From: an uncultured Streptococcus sp.
GTDB taxonomy: Bacteria; Bacillota; Bacilli; Lactobacillales; Streptococcaceae
Reading direction: 5' to 3'
Length of the DNA stretch: 9,279 nt
Assembly: GCF_959025735.1 (NCBI RefSeq)
Contig: NZ_CAUFJQ010000078.1
Span: 1 to 9,279 of the forward strand
Below the pieces are notes generated by a model. The model was not told the origin of the DNA. It saw nothing but the letters and a program-made list of their open reading frames with translations, and ran no database searches. The stretch's first letter is position 1. Each line of letters opens with the position of its first letter. Below, in pieces: positions 1-5,419 of this stretch. Made by a program: the position numbers and the translations under genes.

Positions 1-597
1 GGTGTAGGGATTTACTTTATTACCCAAAATCCTCAAGACCTTCCAGAATCTGTTTTGGCACAGCTTGGGAATCGTGTTCAGCATGCTCTTCGAGCTTATA
101 CACCCAAAGAAATGAAGGCAATTAAGGTGGCTGCCCAAAGTTTTCGTCCAAATCCAGATTTTGATACAGAAACAGTGATCACAGAGTTAGGGACAGGGGA
201 AGCCTTGGTTTCTTTCCTCAATGAAAAGGGACAGCCTAGTGTGGTTGAGCGTGCTTATATTCTCTCTCCTCAATCGAGTTTTGACCTCTTAAATGAGAGT
301 GAACAATTGGCCTTGATCACAACATCGCCTTTCCATCAAAAGTATGCGACGACGATTGATCGGGAATCTGCCTATGAAAAATTAGCAGCTAAAGCAAGCA
401 AGGAAGCACAAGAAGAAGAGCAAAAAGAAGCAGAAAAAGAACGAGCTGCGGTGGAAAAAGCAGAGCAAAAACGCAGTCCAGGTCGCCCAAGAAAATCCAG
501 TCTTGAAAAAGCCAAGGATTCCTTCTTGAGTTCCTTATTCCGGACGATTGCGCGTGAGATTGCTAAGCTAATTATGGGCTCCTTTAAACGGAAATAA
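1..597 (+). CDS. HerA-like (DUF853) ATPase/helicase, C-terminal part; 5' end outside window
   Basis: The frame is open from base 1 and reads 198 codons to a TAA at 595-597; the start lies upstream. The opening residues (GVGIYFITQNPQDLPESVLA, then QLGNRVQHALRAYTP) match what I know of the end of the P-loop ATPase core in HerA-like DUF853 proteins (PF05872), where TQNP and QLGNRVQHALRA are conserved. The core ends near visible residue 120. A charged, probably coiled-coil stretch rich in K, E and A follows (about 125-158), then an AT-hook-like SPGRPRKS (159-166), then a basic amphipathic helix to the end (SSLFRTIAREIAKLIMGSF), a common tail of this family. The bacterial DUF853 proteins are putative DNA-associated hexameric ATPases of poorly defined role. 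The Walker A and B motifs must lie upstream of the window. It has no evident link to the arginine genes. Family call is firm; function is inferred. Confidence 0.85.
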   Translation, partial: GVGIYFITQNPQDLPESVLAQLGNRVQHALRAYTPKEMKAIKVAAQSFRPNPDFDTETVITELGTGEALVSFLNEKGQPSVVERAYILSPQSSFDLLNESEQLALITTSPFHQKYATTIDRESAYEKLAAKASKEAQEEEQKEAEKERAAVEKAEQKRSPGRPRKSSLEKAKDSFLSSLFRTIAREIAKLIMGSFKRK

Positions 598-657
598 GCC
601 TTTGATGAAAAGAAATAAACTTTTTAAAAAGAAACCGTTTTCTCTTTCTGATAATTC

Positions 658-686
658 TTGTTATTTTCAGTAGAATCTTTTATAAT
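658..686 (+). promoter_or_regulatory. Sigma-A promoter of the serine hydrolase gene
   Basis: TTGTTA at 658-663 and a perfect TATAAT at 681-686 are separated by 17 bp. The expected transcription start is about 693, only about 3 bases before the ATG at 696. No purine-rich ribosome binding site lies between the promoter and the ATG. A weaker alternative -10 (TAGAAT, 671-676) would give a leader of about 13 bases. No convincing terminator for the preceding gene was seen in 598-657. Confidence 0.6.
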
Positions 687-695
687 TAATCTCGT

Positions 696-1763
696 ATGAA
701 AAAATATTTTAATCTACGCTCGATCATGATTGCGGTCAGTATTTTATTGTGCTTAGTGGGAACAAGCGCACTGGGCTACTTGCATCTTACGCAACCAACA
801 GCATCAGCAATTGAAAAAAAAGCAAAGAAAACAAAAGAAGCAAAAGAACAAGATATCGAAAAGTCTACCCCTGAGACGAAAAAACCACGTGTCAAATCTC
901 CTGAAGCTAAGCAAGCAGTAGTAGATGCAGACATGGAAACGATGAGCGCTTATGGCCTTGTCTATGATTATGCTAATAAAGGCTTGGTAGAGGTTGTTCA
1001 GGATTTCCTAGCGGAAAGTGGAATTGATCCGTCACAAGTTGCCTTCACGTATCGCAATGCCATTACAGGAGAGCAATTTGCCATGAATGATCTCCAACCA
1101 ATGACGGCAGGTAGTACCTATAAGCTACCGTTGAACATGTTGGTGGTAGATGAGGTCACAAAGGGTAAACTCAATTTAACAGATCGGTTTGACATTACCA
1201 ATACCTACTATGAATATGTAGGGGAACATGATAATTACGTTGCTGCCTTTGATGGAGCCATGTCTATCCCTGATATGCAACGCTATTCATTAGTTTACTC
1301 TGAAAATACCCCAGCCTATGCCTTGGCAGATCGTTTAGGGGGAATGGAGCAAGCGCGCAAGTTATTCAGTCGCTATGGTCAATCTCGCTCACCAGAAGTC
1401 AAAACCTTTAGCGAAGATAATAAAACGACAACGGATTATTATATCCATGTCTTGCAATATCTTTGGAATCATCAAGAAAAATATGCAGATTTGTTGGAAT
1501 TGATTGGGGAATCTTTCCCAGGTGAGTACTATAAGAAATTCTTGCCAGATTTGGTCATTCAACAAAAACCGGGCTATGTTGCGGAAGCGCTCAATGTGGA
1601 TGCCATTGTCCATGAATCGACCCCTTATTTGGTTGCCATCTATACTGCAGGACTGGGTGGAACGACCCCAGAAAGTTCTGAAATCAGTGGTGTTGGTCTT
1701 TATCAGTTGGGAGAACTAGCTTATGTCATCAATGAATGGCATCGTGTGAATATGAATGAATAA
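696..1763 (+). CDS. Membrane-anchored class A beta-lactamase-like serine hydrolase
   Basis: 355 residues. A basic N-terminus (MKKYFNLRS) is followed by a hydrophobic segment at about 10-30 with no lipobox, so it is probably an uncleaved signal anchor with the rest outside the cell. Residues 40-75 are a Lys/Glu-rich linker. The catalytic domain (about 85-350) fits the Beta-lactamase2 family (PF13354): the SxxK motif is S140-T-Y-K143, the SDN equivalent is S202-E-N204, and the KTG position appears to be K291-P-G293. I see no clear omega-loop glutamate of true penicillinases, so antibiotic hydrolysis is unlikely; a role in peptidoglycan or another surface substrate is inferred only. The start at 696 is forced by an in-frame TAA at 687-689; the only nearby alternative, ATG at 726, also lacks a ribosome binding site and would remove the basic N-terminus. 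It stands alone between its own promoter and a terminator-like hairpin. Confidence 0.85.
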   Translation: MKKYFNLRSIMIAVSILLCLVGTSALGYLHLTQPTASAIEKKAKKTKEAKEQDIEKSTPETKKPRVKSPEAKQAVVDADMETMSAYGLVYDYANKGLVEVVQDFLAESGIDPSQVAFTYRNAITGEQFAMNDLQPMTAGSTYKLPLNMLVVDEVTKGKLNLTDRFDITNTYYEYVGEHDNYVAAFDGAMSIPDMQRYSLVYSENTPAYALADRLGGMEQARKLFSRYGQSRSPEVKTFSEDNKTTTDYYIHVLQYLWNHQEKYADLLELIGESFPGEYYKKFLPDLVIQQKPGYVAEALNVDAIVHESTPYLVAIYTAGLGGTTPESSEISGVGLYQLGELAYVINEWHRVNMNE

Positions 1764-1770
1764 TTGACGG

Positions 1771-1800
1771 AAGAGGCTGGGACAAAAGTCCTGGCCTCTT
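1771..1800 (+). terminator. Terminator-like hairpin after the serine hydrolase gene
   Basis: AAGAGGC (1771-1777) pairs with GCCTCTT (1794-1800). Inside, TG faces TG (two G-U wobbles in RNA) and GGAC (1780-1783) pairs with GTCC (1788-1791) around an AAAA loop, giving an uninterrupted 13-bp stem 8 bases after the stop codon. The tail is only moderately U-rich (CTCTT, then CAATTGTCTTT), so termination may be incomplete. It is also the left end of the repeat at 1773-1948. Confidence 0.55.
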
Positions 1801-1948
1801 CAATTGTCTTTGGATTATCGAGCAAGACGCAGTGGTTGAGTGGGCTCTACTACGCTGATTTCATCAGCTTTTACAGCCCTACTCAACTGTGCGGAGGTAG
1901 GACGACGAAATCGAATTCTAACGAATTACCGATTTCTGTCCCACTCTC
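1773..1948. repeat. MITE-like streptococcal intergenic repeat, about 176 bp
   Basis: The ends form imperfect terminal inverted repeats: GAGGCTGGGACAAAAGTC at 1773-1790 and, on the opposite strand, GAGAGTGGGACAGAAATC for 1931-1948 (14 of 18 identical). The interior folds into further hairpins. GGTTGAGT/GGGCT (1834-1846) pairs with AGCCCTACTCAAC (1875-1887), enclosing GCTGAT-TTC-ATCAGC (1854-1868); GAAATCG (1907-1913) plus AATTC pairs with GAATT plus CGATTTC (1930-1936). No credible coding region is present. From memory, similar GGGACA-ended elements are scattered between genes in viridans streptococci. I cannot assign it with certainty to a named family such as RUP or BOX. It fills most of the 317-bp gap before the regulator gene. 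Confidence 0.65.
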
Positions 1949-2042
1949 TTTTCTTCTATCACAGTAGCTTAAAATTCACTTGGTGTTTCGAAATACTTTT
2001 CTGTTTTAAAGAGGCTTCTTTCCCTCTTCTATCAAAAAAATA

Positions 2043-2073
2043 TGTTATACTAATTAATAGTAATAAGAGGAAG
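2043..2073 (+). promoter_or_regulatory. Extended -10 promoter and ribosome binding site of the FNR-like regulator gene
   Basis: TGT-TATACT at 2043-2051 is an extended -10 (TGn followed by a near-consensus hexamer). No good -35 lies 16-18 bp upstream (the region is CCTCTT), which an extended -10 can tolerate. A transcription start near 2058 would give a leader of about 23 bases. AGAGGAAG at 2066-2073 is the ribosome binding site, 7 bases before the ATG at 2081. An inverted repeat, AAGAGG (2009-2014) and CCTCTT (2023-2028), lies just upstream and overlaps the -35 position. Confidence 0.6.
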
Positions 2074-2080
2074 TATAAAC

Positions 2081-2770
2081 ATGATTACAAAGGAAGATTA
2101 CCAGTTGGTCCGCTCGCATCCAGCCTTCTCTGCGTTGCCAGTGGAGCTATTTGATAAATTAGCTGTTGAAATTCATGCTAGGGATATCCAAAAAGGACAA
2201 ATTTTATTTTATGCAGGAGATAAGCGGGATCGCATTTTTCTTCTTTCAAAAGGCTTTGCTCGCATTGAGCAATTCGATTCGTCTGATCAATTTTCCTATA
2301 TGGATTATATCAAGAAAGGGGCCCTGTTCCCTTATGGTGGGATGTTTCAGGATGAGCGTTACCACTATACAGCTAGTGCGGTGACAGATTTGCGTTGTTT
2401 CGTTATCCCCGTCAACCTCTATGAATTATCTGCCCAAGAGAGTAAGGAGCAGTTGCTCTTTATTACGAGAAAGCTCTCGTCAATTTTAGAATTTCAAGAG
2501 TTGCGTCTACGTAATGTCGTGACAGCTAGTGCCAGTGAGCGTGTGGTTCAATCTTTAGCTATCTTGTGCAAGGACTATGAAAGTTTAGGAAATCAACTTC
2601 CATTTCCAATCAGTATGAAGGAAATGGCCAAATTAGCGGCTACAACCCGAGAAACCGTCAATCAAGTTTTAAAGAAACTCATCGATTCTCATAAGATACA
2701 GTATGAGAGAAAACAATTAACCTTTCTAGATACAGCCTACTTTTTAAAGAGTTTTAAAGAGATCAATTAA
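2081..2770 (+). CDS. flp: CRP/FNR-family transcriptional regulator (Flp-like) beside the ADI operon
   Basis: 229 residues, normal for the family. The N-terminal half (about 15-115) is a cyclic-nucleotide-binding-type beta-roll (KGQILFYAGDKRDRIFLLSKG, with GALFPYGGMF near 80-89). A long dimerisation helix spans about 120-148, and a winged helix-turn-helix covers about 150-225 with recognition helix TTRETVNQVLKKL (188-200). The protein has only two cysteines, C106 and C163, and no N-terminal cysteine cluster, so an FNR-type 4Fe-4S cluster is not expected. A redox role for the two cysteines, as proposed for lactococcal Flp proteins, is possible but unproven. The recognition helix has R190, E191 and, where CRP and FNR have a DNA-contacting arginine, Q195. 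In S. gordonii and related species an FNR-like protein called Flp is encoded beside arcA and affects ADI expression; the same role is inferred here. It has its own promoter and terminator, so it is transcribed separately from arcA. Confidence 0.87.
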   Translation: MITKEDYQLVRSHPAFSALPVELFDKLAVEIHARDIQKGQILFYAGDKRDRIFLLSKGFARIEQFDSSDQFSYMDYIKKGALFPYGGMFQDERYHYTASAVTDLRCFVIPVNLYELSAQESKEQLLFITRKLSSILEFQELRLRNVVTASASERVVQSLAILCKDYESLGNQLPFPISMKEMAKLAATTRETVNQVLKKLIDSHKIQYERKQLTFLDTAYFLKSFKEIN

Positions 2771-2793
2771 TTTGTTGATCTTTTTTATTTTTT
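2756..2793 (+). terminator. Intrinsic terminator overlapping the end of flp
   Basis: GATCAA (2761-2766) pairs with TTGATC (2775-2780), extended outward by AAAGA (2756-2760) pairing with TTTTT (2781-2785) with one G-U pair, around an 8-base loop. TTTTTT-A-TTTTTT follows at 2781-2793. The flp stop codon (2768-2770) lies in the loop, so ribosomes finishing flp would cover the stem. Confidence 0.85.
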
Positions 2794-2835
2794 CAAAAAA
2801 ATATATATTCATAAAAACAATATAAAAGACAAAAT

Positions 2836-2903
2836 ATGCAAAGAAAACGCTTCATATTAACTAAAAAATAGGAAAAATTCAAAAAATGCCAAATTCTTTG
2901 CAT
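2836..2903. repeat. Separated 10-bp perfect inverted repeat upstream of the arcA promoter
   Basis: ATGCAAAGAA at 2836-2845 and its exact reverse complement TTCTTTGCAT at 2894-2903 are 48 bp apart. The left arm overlaps the start of the cre-like site at 2842. The spacing and position, upstream of the -35, would suit two operator half-regions for a looping or activating regulator such as ArcR or Flp. That is inference; the arms match no consensus I know. Confidence 0.45.
2842..2855 (+). promoter_or_regulatory. Upstream cre-like CcpA site
   Basis: AGAAAACGCTTCAT matches the cre consensus TGWAARCGYTWNCW at 12 of 14 positions, including the central CG. It lies about 65-80 bp upstream of the -35. 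It is a weaker candidate than the site at 2923-2938 and could act with it. Confidence 0.5.
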
Positions 2904-2922
2904 TAAAAAAGTAGAATCCTTC

Positions 2923-2938
2923 ATGAAAGCGGTAACAA
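2923..2938 (+). promoter_or_regulatory. cre (CcpA-binding) site in the arcA promoter
   Basis: ATGAAAGCGGTAACAA matches the consensus WTGNAANCGNWNNCWW at every specified position. It starts at the predicted -35 hexamer and runs into the spacer, the position expected for direct repression by CcpA when a preferred sugar is present. CcpA repression of streptococcal ADI operons is well established. Confidence 0.85.
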
Positions 2939-2951
2939 TAAAGGATATAAT
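2923..2951 (+). promoter_or_regulatory. arcA (ADI operon) promoter
   Basis: TATAAT at 2946-2951 is a perfect -10. The best-spaced -35, ATGAAA at 2923-2928 (17-bp spacer), matches TTGACA at only 4 of 6, so activator dependence is plausible. The predicted start is about 2958, giving a leader of about 46 bases. The leader contains the palindrome ACAATTGT (2953-2960) and a looser dyad TTGT-N4-AAGCTT-N4-ACAA (2957-2978). Confidence 0.75.
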
Positions 2952-3003
2952 AACAATTGTAATAAAGCTTATGAACAAGCTCGAAGAAAAAGGAGGACTA
3001 TAG

Positions 3004-4233
3004 ATGTCTACACACCCAATTCATGTTTTCTCAGAAATTGGAAAACTGAAAAAAGTTTGTTTGCACCGTCCTGGTAAAGAGTTGGAAAACTTGATGCCTG
3101 ACTATCTTGAACGTCTTCTTTTTGATGATATTCCTTTCTTGGAAGATGCTCAAAAAGAACACGACGCATTTGCTGAAGCACTTCGTAATGAAGGAATCGA
3201 AGTACTTTATCTTGAAAAATTGGCAGCTGAGTCATTGACTACTCCAGAAATTCGCGAACAATTTATCGAAGAATACCTTGATGAAGCGAACATTCGTGGA
3301 CGCCAAACTAAAAACGCTATTCGCGAAATCCTTCGTGGTATTAAAGACAACCAAGAGTTGGTTGAAAAAACAATGGCTGGTTTCCAAAAAGCTGAGCTTC
3401 CAGAAATTCCTGAAGCTGACAAAGGATTGACAGACCTTGTTGAATCTGACTATCCATTTGCGATTGATCCAATGCCAAACTTGTACTTCACACGTGACCC
3501 ATTTGCTACAATTGGTAATGCAGTATCATTGAACCACATGTACGCAGATACACGTAACCGTGAAACTTTGTATGGTAAATACATCTTCAAATACCACCCA
3601 GTTTATGGTGGAAAAGTTGAACTTGTCTACAACCGTGAAGAAGATACTCGTATCGAAGGTGGAGATGAGTTGGTGCTTTCTAAAGATGTATTGGCAGTTG
3701 GTATCTCACAACGTACAGATGCTGCATCAATCGAAAAATTGTTGGTAAACATCTTCAAGAAGAACGTTGGCTTCAAGAAAGTATTGGCCTTCGAATTTGC
3801 GAACAACCGTAAATTCATGCACTTGGATACAGTATTCACAATGGTGGACTACGATAAATTCACAATCCACCCAGAAATCCAAGGGAACCTTCGCGTCTTC
3901 TCTGTAACCTATGAAAATGAAGCATTGAAGATTGTTGAAGAAAAAGGTGATTTGGCTGAATTGCTTGCTGAAAACCTTGGTGTTGAAAAAGTTACATTGA
4001 TCCCTTGTGGTGATGGCAATGTGGTTGCAGCTGCTCGTGAACAATGGAACGACGGTTCAAATACTCTTACAATCGCACCTGGTGTAGTAGTTGTATACGA
4101 TCGTAACACAGTTACAAACAAGAAATTAGAAGAATACGGACTTCGTTTGATTAAGATCCGCGGAAGTGAATTGGTTCGCGGTCGTGGTGGACCTCGTTGT
4201 ATGTCAATGCCATTTGAACGTGAAGAAATCTAA
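3004..4233 (+). CDS. arcA: Arginine deiminase
   Basis: Cytosolic enzyme that hydrolyses L-arginine to L-citrulline and ammonia, the first ADI step. It has 409 residues, the usual size. Visible catalytic and substrate-binding motifs are FTRDP with D165, EGGD (218-221) with E218, HLDTVFT (273-279) with H273 and the general acid/base pair D275, and CMSMPFERE at the C-terminus with nucleophile C399. These match the known guanidino-group-modifying fold (PF02274). The start follows an ideal ribosome binding site (AAGGAGG, 2990-2996, 7-base spacing). The gene ends with tandem stops TAA TAG. Arginine codons are CGT or CGC throughout, with no AGA, AGG, CGA or CGG seen, typical of a highly expressed gene. 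It is first in the operon, under the cre-covered promoter, and is separated from arcB by an 84-base structured spacer. Confidence 0.97.
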   Translation: MSTHPIHVFSEIGKLKKVCLHRPGKELENLMPDYLERLLFDDIPFLEDAQKEHDAFAEALRNEGIEVLYLEKLAAESLTTPEIREQFIEEYLDEANIRGRQTKNAIREILRGIKDNQELVEKTMAGFQKAELPEIPEADKGLTDLVESDYPFAIDPMPNLYFTRDPFATIGNAVSLNHMYADTRNRETLYGKYIFKYHPVYGGKVELVYNREEDTRIEGGDELVLSKDVLAVGISQRTDAASIEKLLVNIFKKNVGFKKVLAFEFANNRKFMHLDTVFTMVDYDKFTIHPEIQGNLRVFSVTYENEALKIVEEKGDLAELLAENLGVEKVTLIPCGDGNVVAAAREQWNDGSNTLTIAPGVVVVYDRNTVTNKKLEEYGLRLIKIRGSELVRGRGGPRCMSMPFEREEI

Positions 4234-4237
4234 TAGA

Positions 4238-4279
4238 GAAGACCGGGAGCTGGTCTTTGGGGATCAGCTCTTCCTTCTT
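4238..4279 (+). other. Two mutually exclusive hairpins in the arcA-arcB spacer
   Basis: Hairpin A is AAGACC (4239-4244) with GGTCTT (4252-4257). Hairpin B is GAGCTGGTC (4247-4255) with GATCAGCTC (4262-4270), 9 pairs including one G-U, around a 6-base loop; it is followed by the pyrimidine-rich TTCCTTCTT. A and B share bases 4252-4255 so cannot form together. B looks like a weak terminator or an mRNA-protecting 3' structure for arcA, and A could act as an antiterminator. The function is inferred. Confidence 0.5.
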
Positions 4280-4317
4280 ACTGATCAATACTAGAAAGAA
4301 AATAGGAGACAAATAGA

Positions 4318-5334
4318 ATGACAAATTCAGTGTTCCAAGGACGTAGCTTCTTGGCAGAAAAAGACTTTACACGTGCAGAGTTAGAATACCTTATTGGACT
4401 TTCAGCTCACTTGAAAGACCTTAAAAAACGCAACATTGAACACCACTATCTTGCTGGTAAAAACATTGCGCTTTTGTTTGAAAAAACTTCAACTCGTACT
4501 CGTGCTGCCTTCACAACAGCAGCTATCGATCTTGGTGCTCACCCAGAATACCTAGGTGCAAACGACATCCAACTTGGTAAAAAAGAATCTACAGAAGATA
4601 CTGCTAAAGTTCTTGGACGTATGTTTGACGGTATTGAATTCCGTGGTTTCAGCCAACGTATGGTTGAAGAATTGGCTGAATTCTCAGGTGTTCCAGTATG
4701 GAATGGTTTGACTGACGAATGGCACCCAACTCAAATGCTTGCAGACTACTTGACAGTTCAAGAAAACTTTGGACGTTTGGAAGGTTTGACACTTGTATAC
4801 TGTGGTGATGGACGTAACAACGTTGCGAACAGCCTTCTTGTAACAGGTGCTATCCTTGGTGTGAACGTACACATCTTCTCACCAAAAGAACTCTTCCCAG
4901 AAAAAGAAATCGTTGAATTGGCAGAAGGATTTGCAAAAGAAAGTGGCGCTCATATCTTGATCACTGAAGATGCCGATGAAGCTGTGAAAGGTGCAGACGT
5001 ACTTTACACTGACGTTTGGGTATCTATGGGTGAAGAAGACAAATTTGCAGAACGTGTTGCCCTTTTGAAACCTTACCAAGTAAACATGGATTTGATTAAG
5101 AAAGCTGATAACGAAGACTTAATCTTCTTGCACTGCTTGCCAGCCTTCCACGATACAAATACTGTTTACGGTAAAGATGTTGCTGAAAAATTCGGCGTAG
5201 AAGAAATGGAAGTTACTGACGAAGTGTTCCGCAGCAAATATGCTCGTCACTTTGACCAAGCTGAAAACCGTATGCACACCATCAAAGCGGTTATGGCAGC
5301 GACTCTTGGTAACTTGTACATTCCAAAAGTTTAA
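4318..5334 (+). CDS. arcB: Ornithine carbamoyltransferase, catabolic
   Basis: Cytosolic; in this pathway it runs phosphorolysis of citrulline to ornithine and carbamoyl phosphate. It has 338 residues, typical of the family. The N-terminal carbamoyl-phosphate domain carries STRTR (58-62) and HPTQ (136-139). The C-terminal ornithine domain carries D232 with SMG (236-238) and HCLP (272-275). The tail NRMHTIKAVMAATLG is standard. AGGAGA at 4304-4309 lies 8 bases before the ATG. The catabolic rather than biosynthetic role is judged from its place between arcA and arcC, not from a diagnostic residue. Codon use is strongly biased like that of arcA. An intrinsic terminator follows 26 bases after the stop. 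Confidence 0.96.
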   Translation: MTNSVFQGRSFLAEKDFTRAELEYLIGLSAHLKDLKKRNIEHHYLAGKNIALLFEKTSTRTRAAFTTAAIDLGAHPEYLGANDIQLGKKESTEDTAKVLGRMFDGIEFRGFSQRMVEELAEFSGVPVWNGLTDEWHPTQMLADYLTVQENFGRLEGLTLVYCGDGRNNVANSLLVTGAILGVNVHIFSPKELFPEKEIVELAEGFAKESGAHILITEDADEAVKGADVLYTDVWVSMGEEDKFAERVALLKPYQVNMDLIKKADNEDLIFLHCLPAFHDTNTVYGKDVAEKFGVEEMEVTDEVFRSKYARHFDQAENRMHTIKAVMAATLGNLYIPKV

Positions 5335-5360
5335 GACTTTATAACCGTATACCAACAGCT

Positions 5361-5402
5361 ATAGGGGCTGGACTGCTAGCTTTAGTCCTGCCCCTATTTT
5401 TT
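5361..5402 (+). terminator. Strong intrinsic terminator between arcB and arcC
   Basis: ATAGGGGC (5361-5368) pairs with GCCCCTAT (5390-5397) and GGACT (5370-5374) with AGTCC (5384-5388), with a single T-T mismatch between them. The loop has 9 bases and a TTTTTT run ends at 5402. This is a textbook rho-independent terminator in the middle of the operon, so arcC and later genes should depend on read-through unless they have another promoter. The arcC ATG is only 17 bases beyond it. Confidence 0.85.
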
Positions 5403-5419
5403 ATAGAAAGGGAAAATTT

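Noticed and set aside
620..650. Possible terminator after the HerA-like gene (CTTTTTAAAAAG palindrome and GAAA/TTTC pairing)
   Set aside because: The stems are short and almost all A-T, with no run of T after a stable hairpin.
605..673. Small 22-codon frame between the HerA-like gene and the serine hydrolase gene (starts MKRNKLFKKK)
   Set aside because: It has no ribosome binding site, low-complexity AT-rich composition, and overlaps the hydrolase promoter.
1764..2154. Overlapping open frames of 67 and 104 codons in the gap before flp
   Set aside because: They lie within the repeat and promoter region, read across hairpins, lack ribosome binding sites and resemble no protein family.
2761..2780. 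FNR-box-like GATCAA-N8-TTGATC
   Set aside because: The half-sites are in the reverse order and spacing of an FNR box; it is explained by the flp terminator stem.
2803..2885. ArgR/ArcR-type ARG boxes (ATTCA half-sites near 2808 and 2877)
   Set aside because: Only single half-sites occur, with no TGAAT partner four bases away; in AT-rich DNA these are expected by chance.
2793..2978. 61-codon open frame on the - strand in the arcA control region
   Set aside because: Its composition is just AT-rich DNA (Phe, Ile, Ser) and it covers the arcA promoter and cre; no ribosome binding site was seen.
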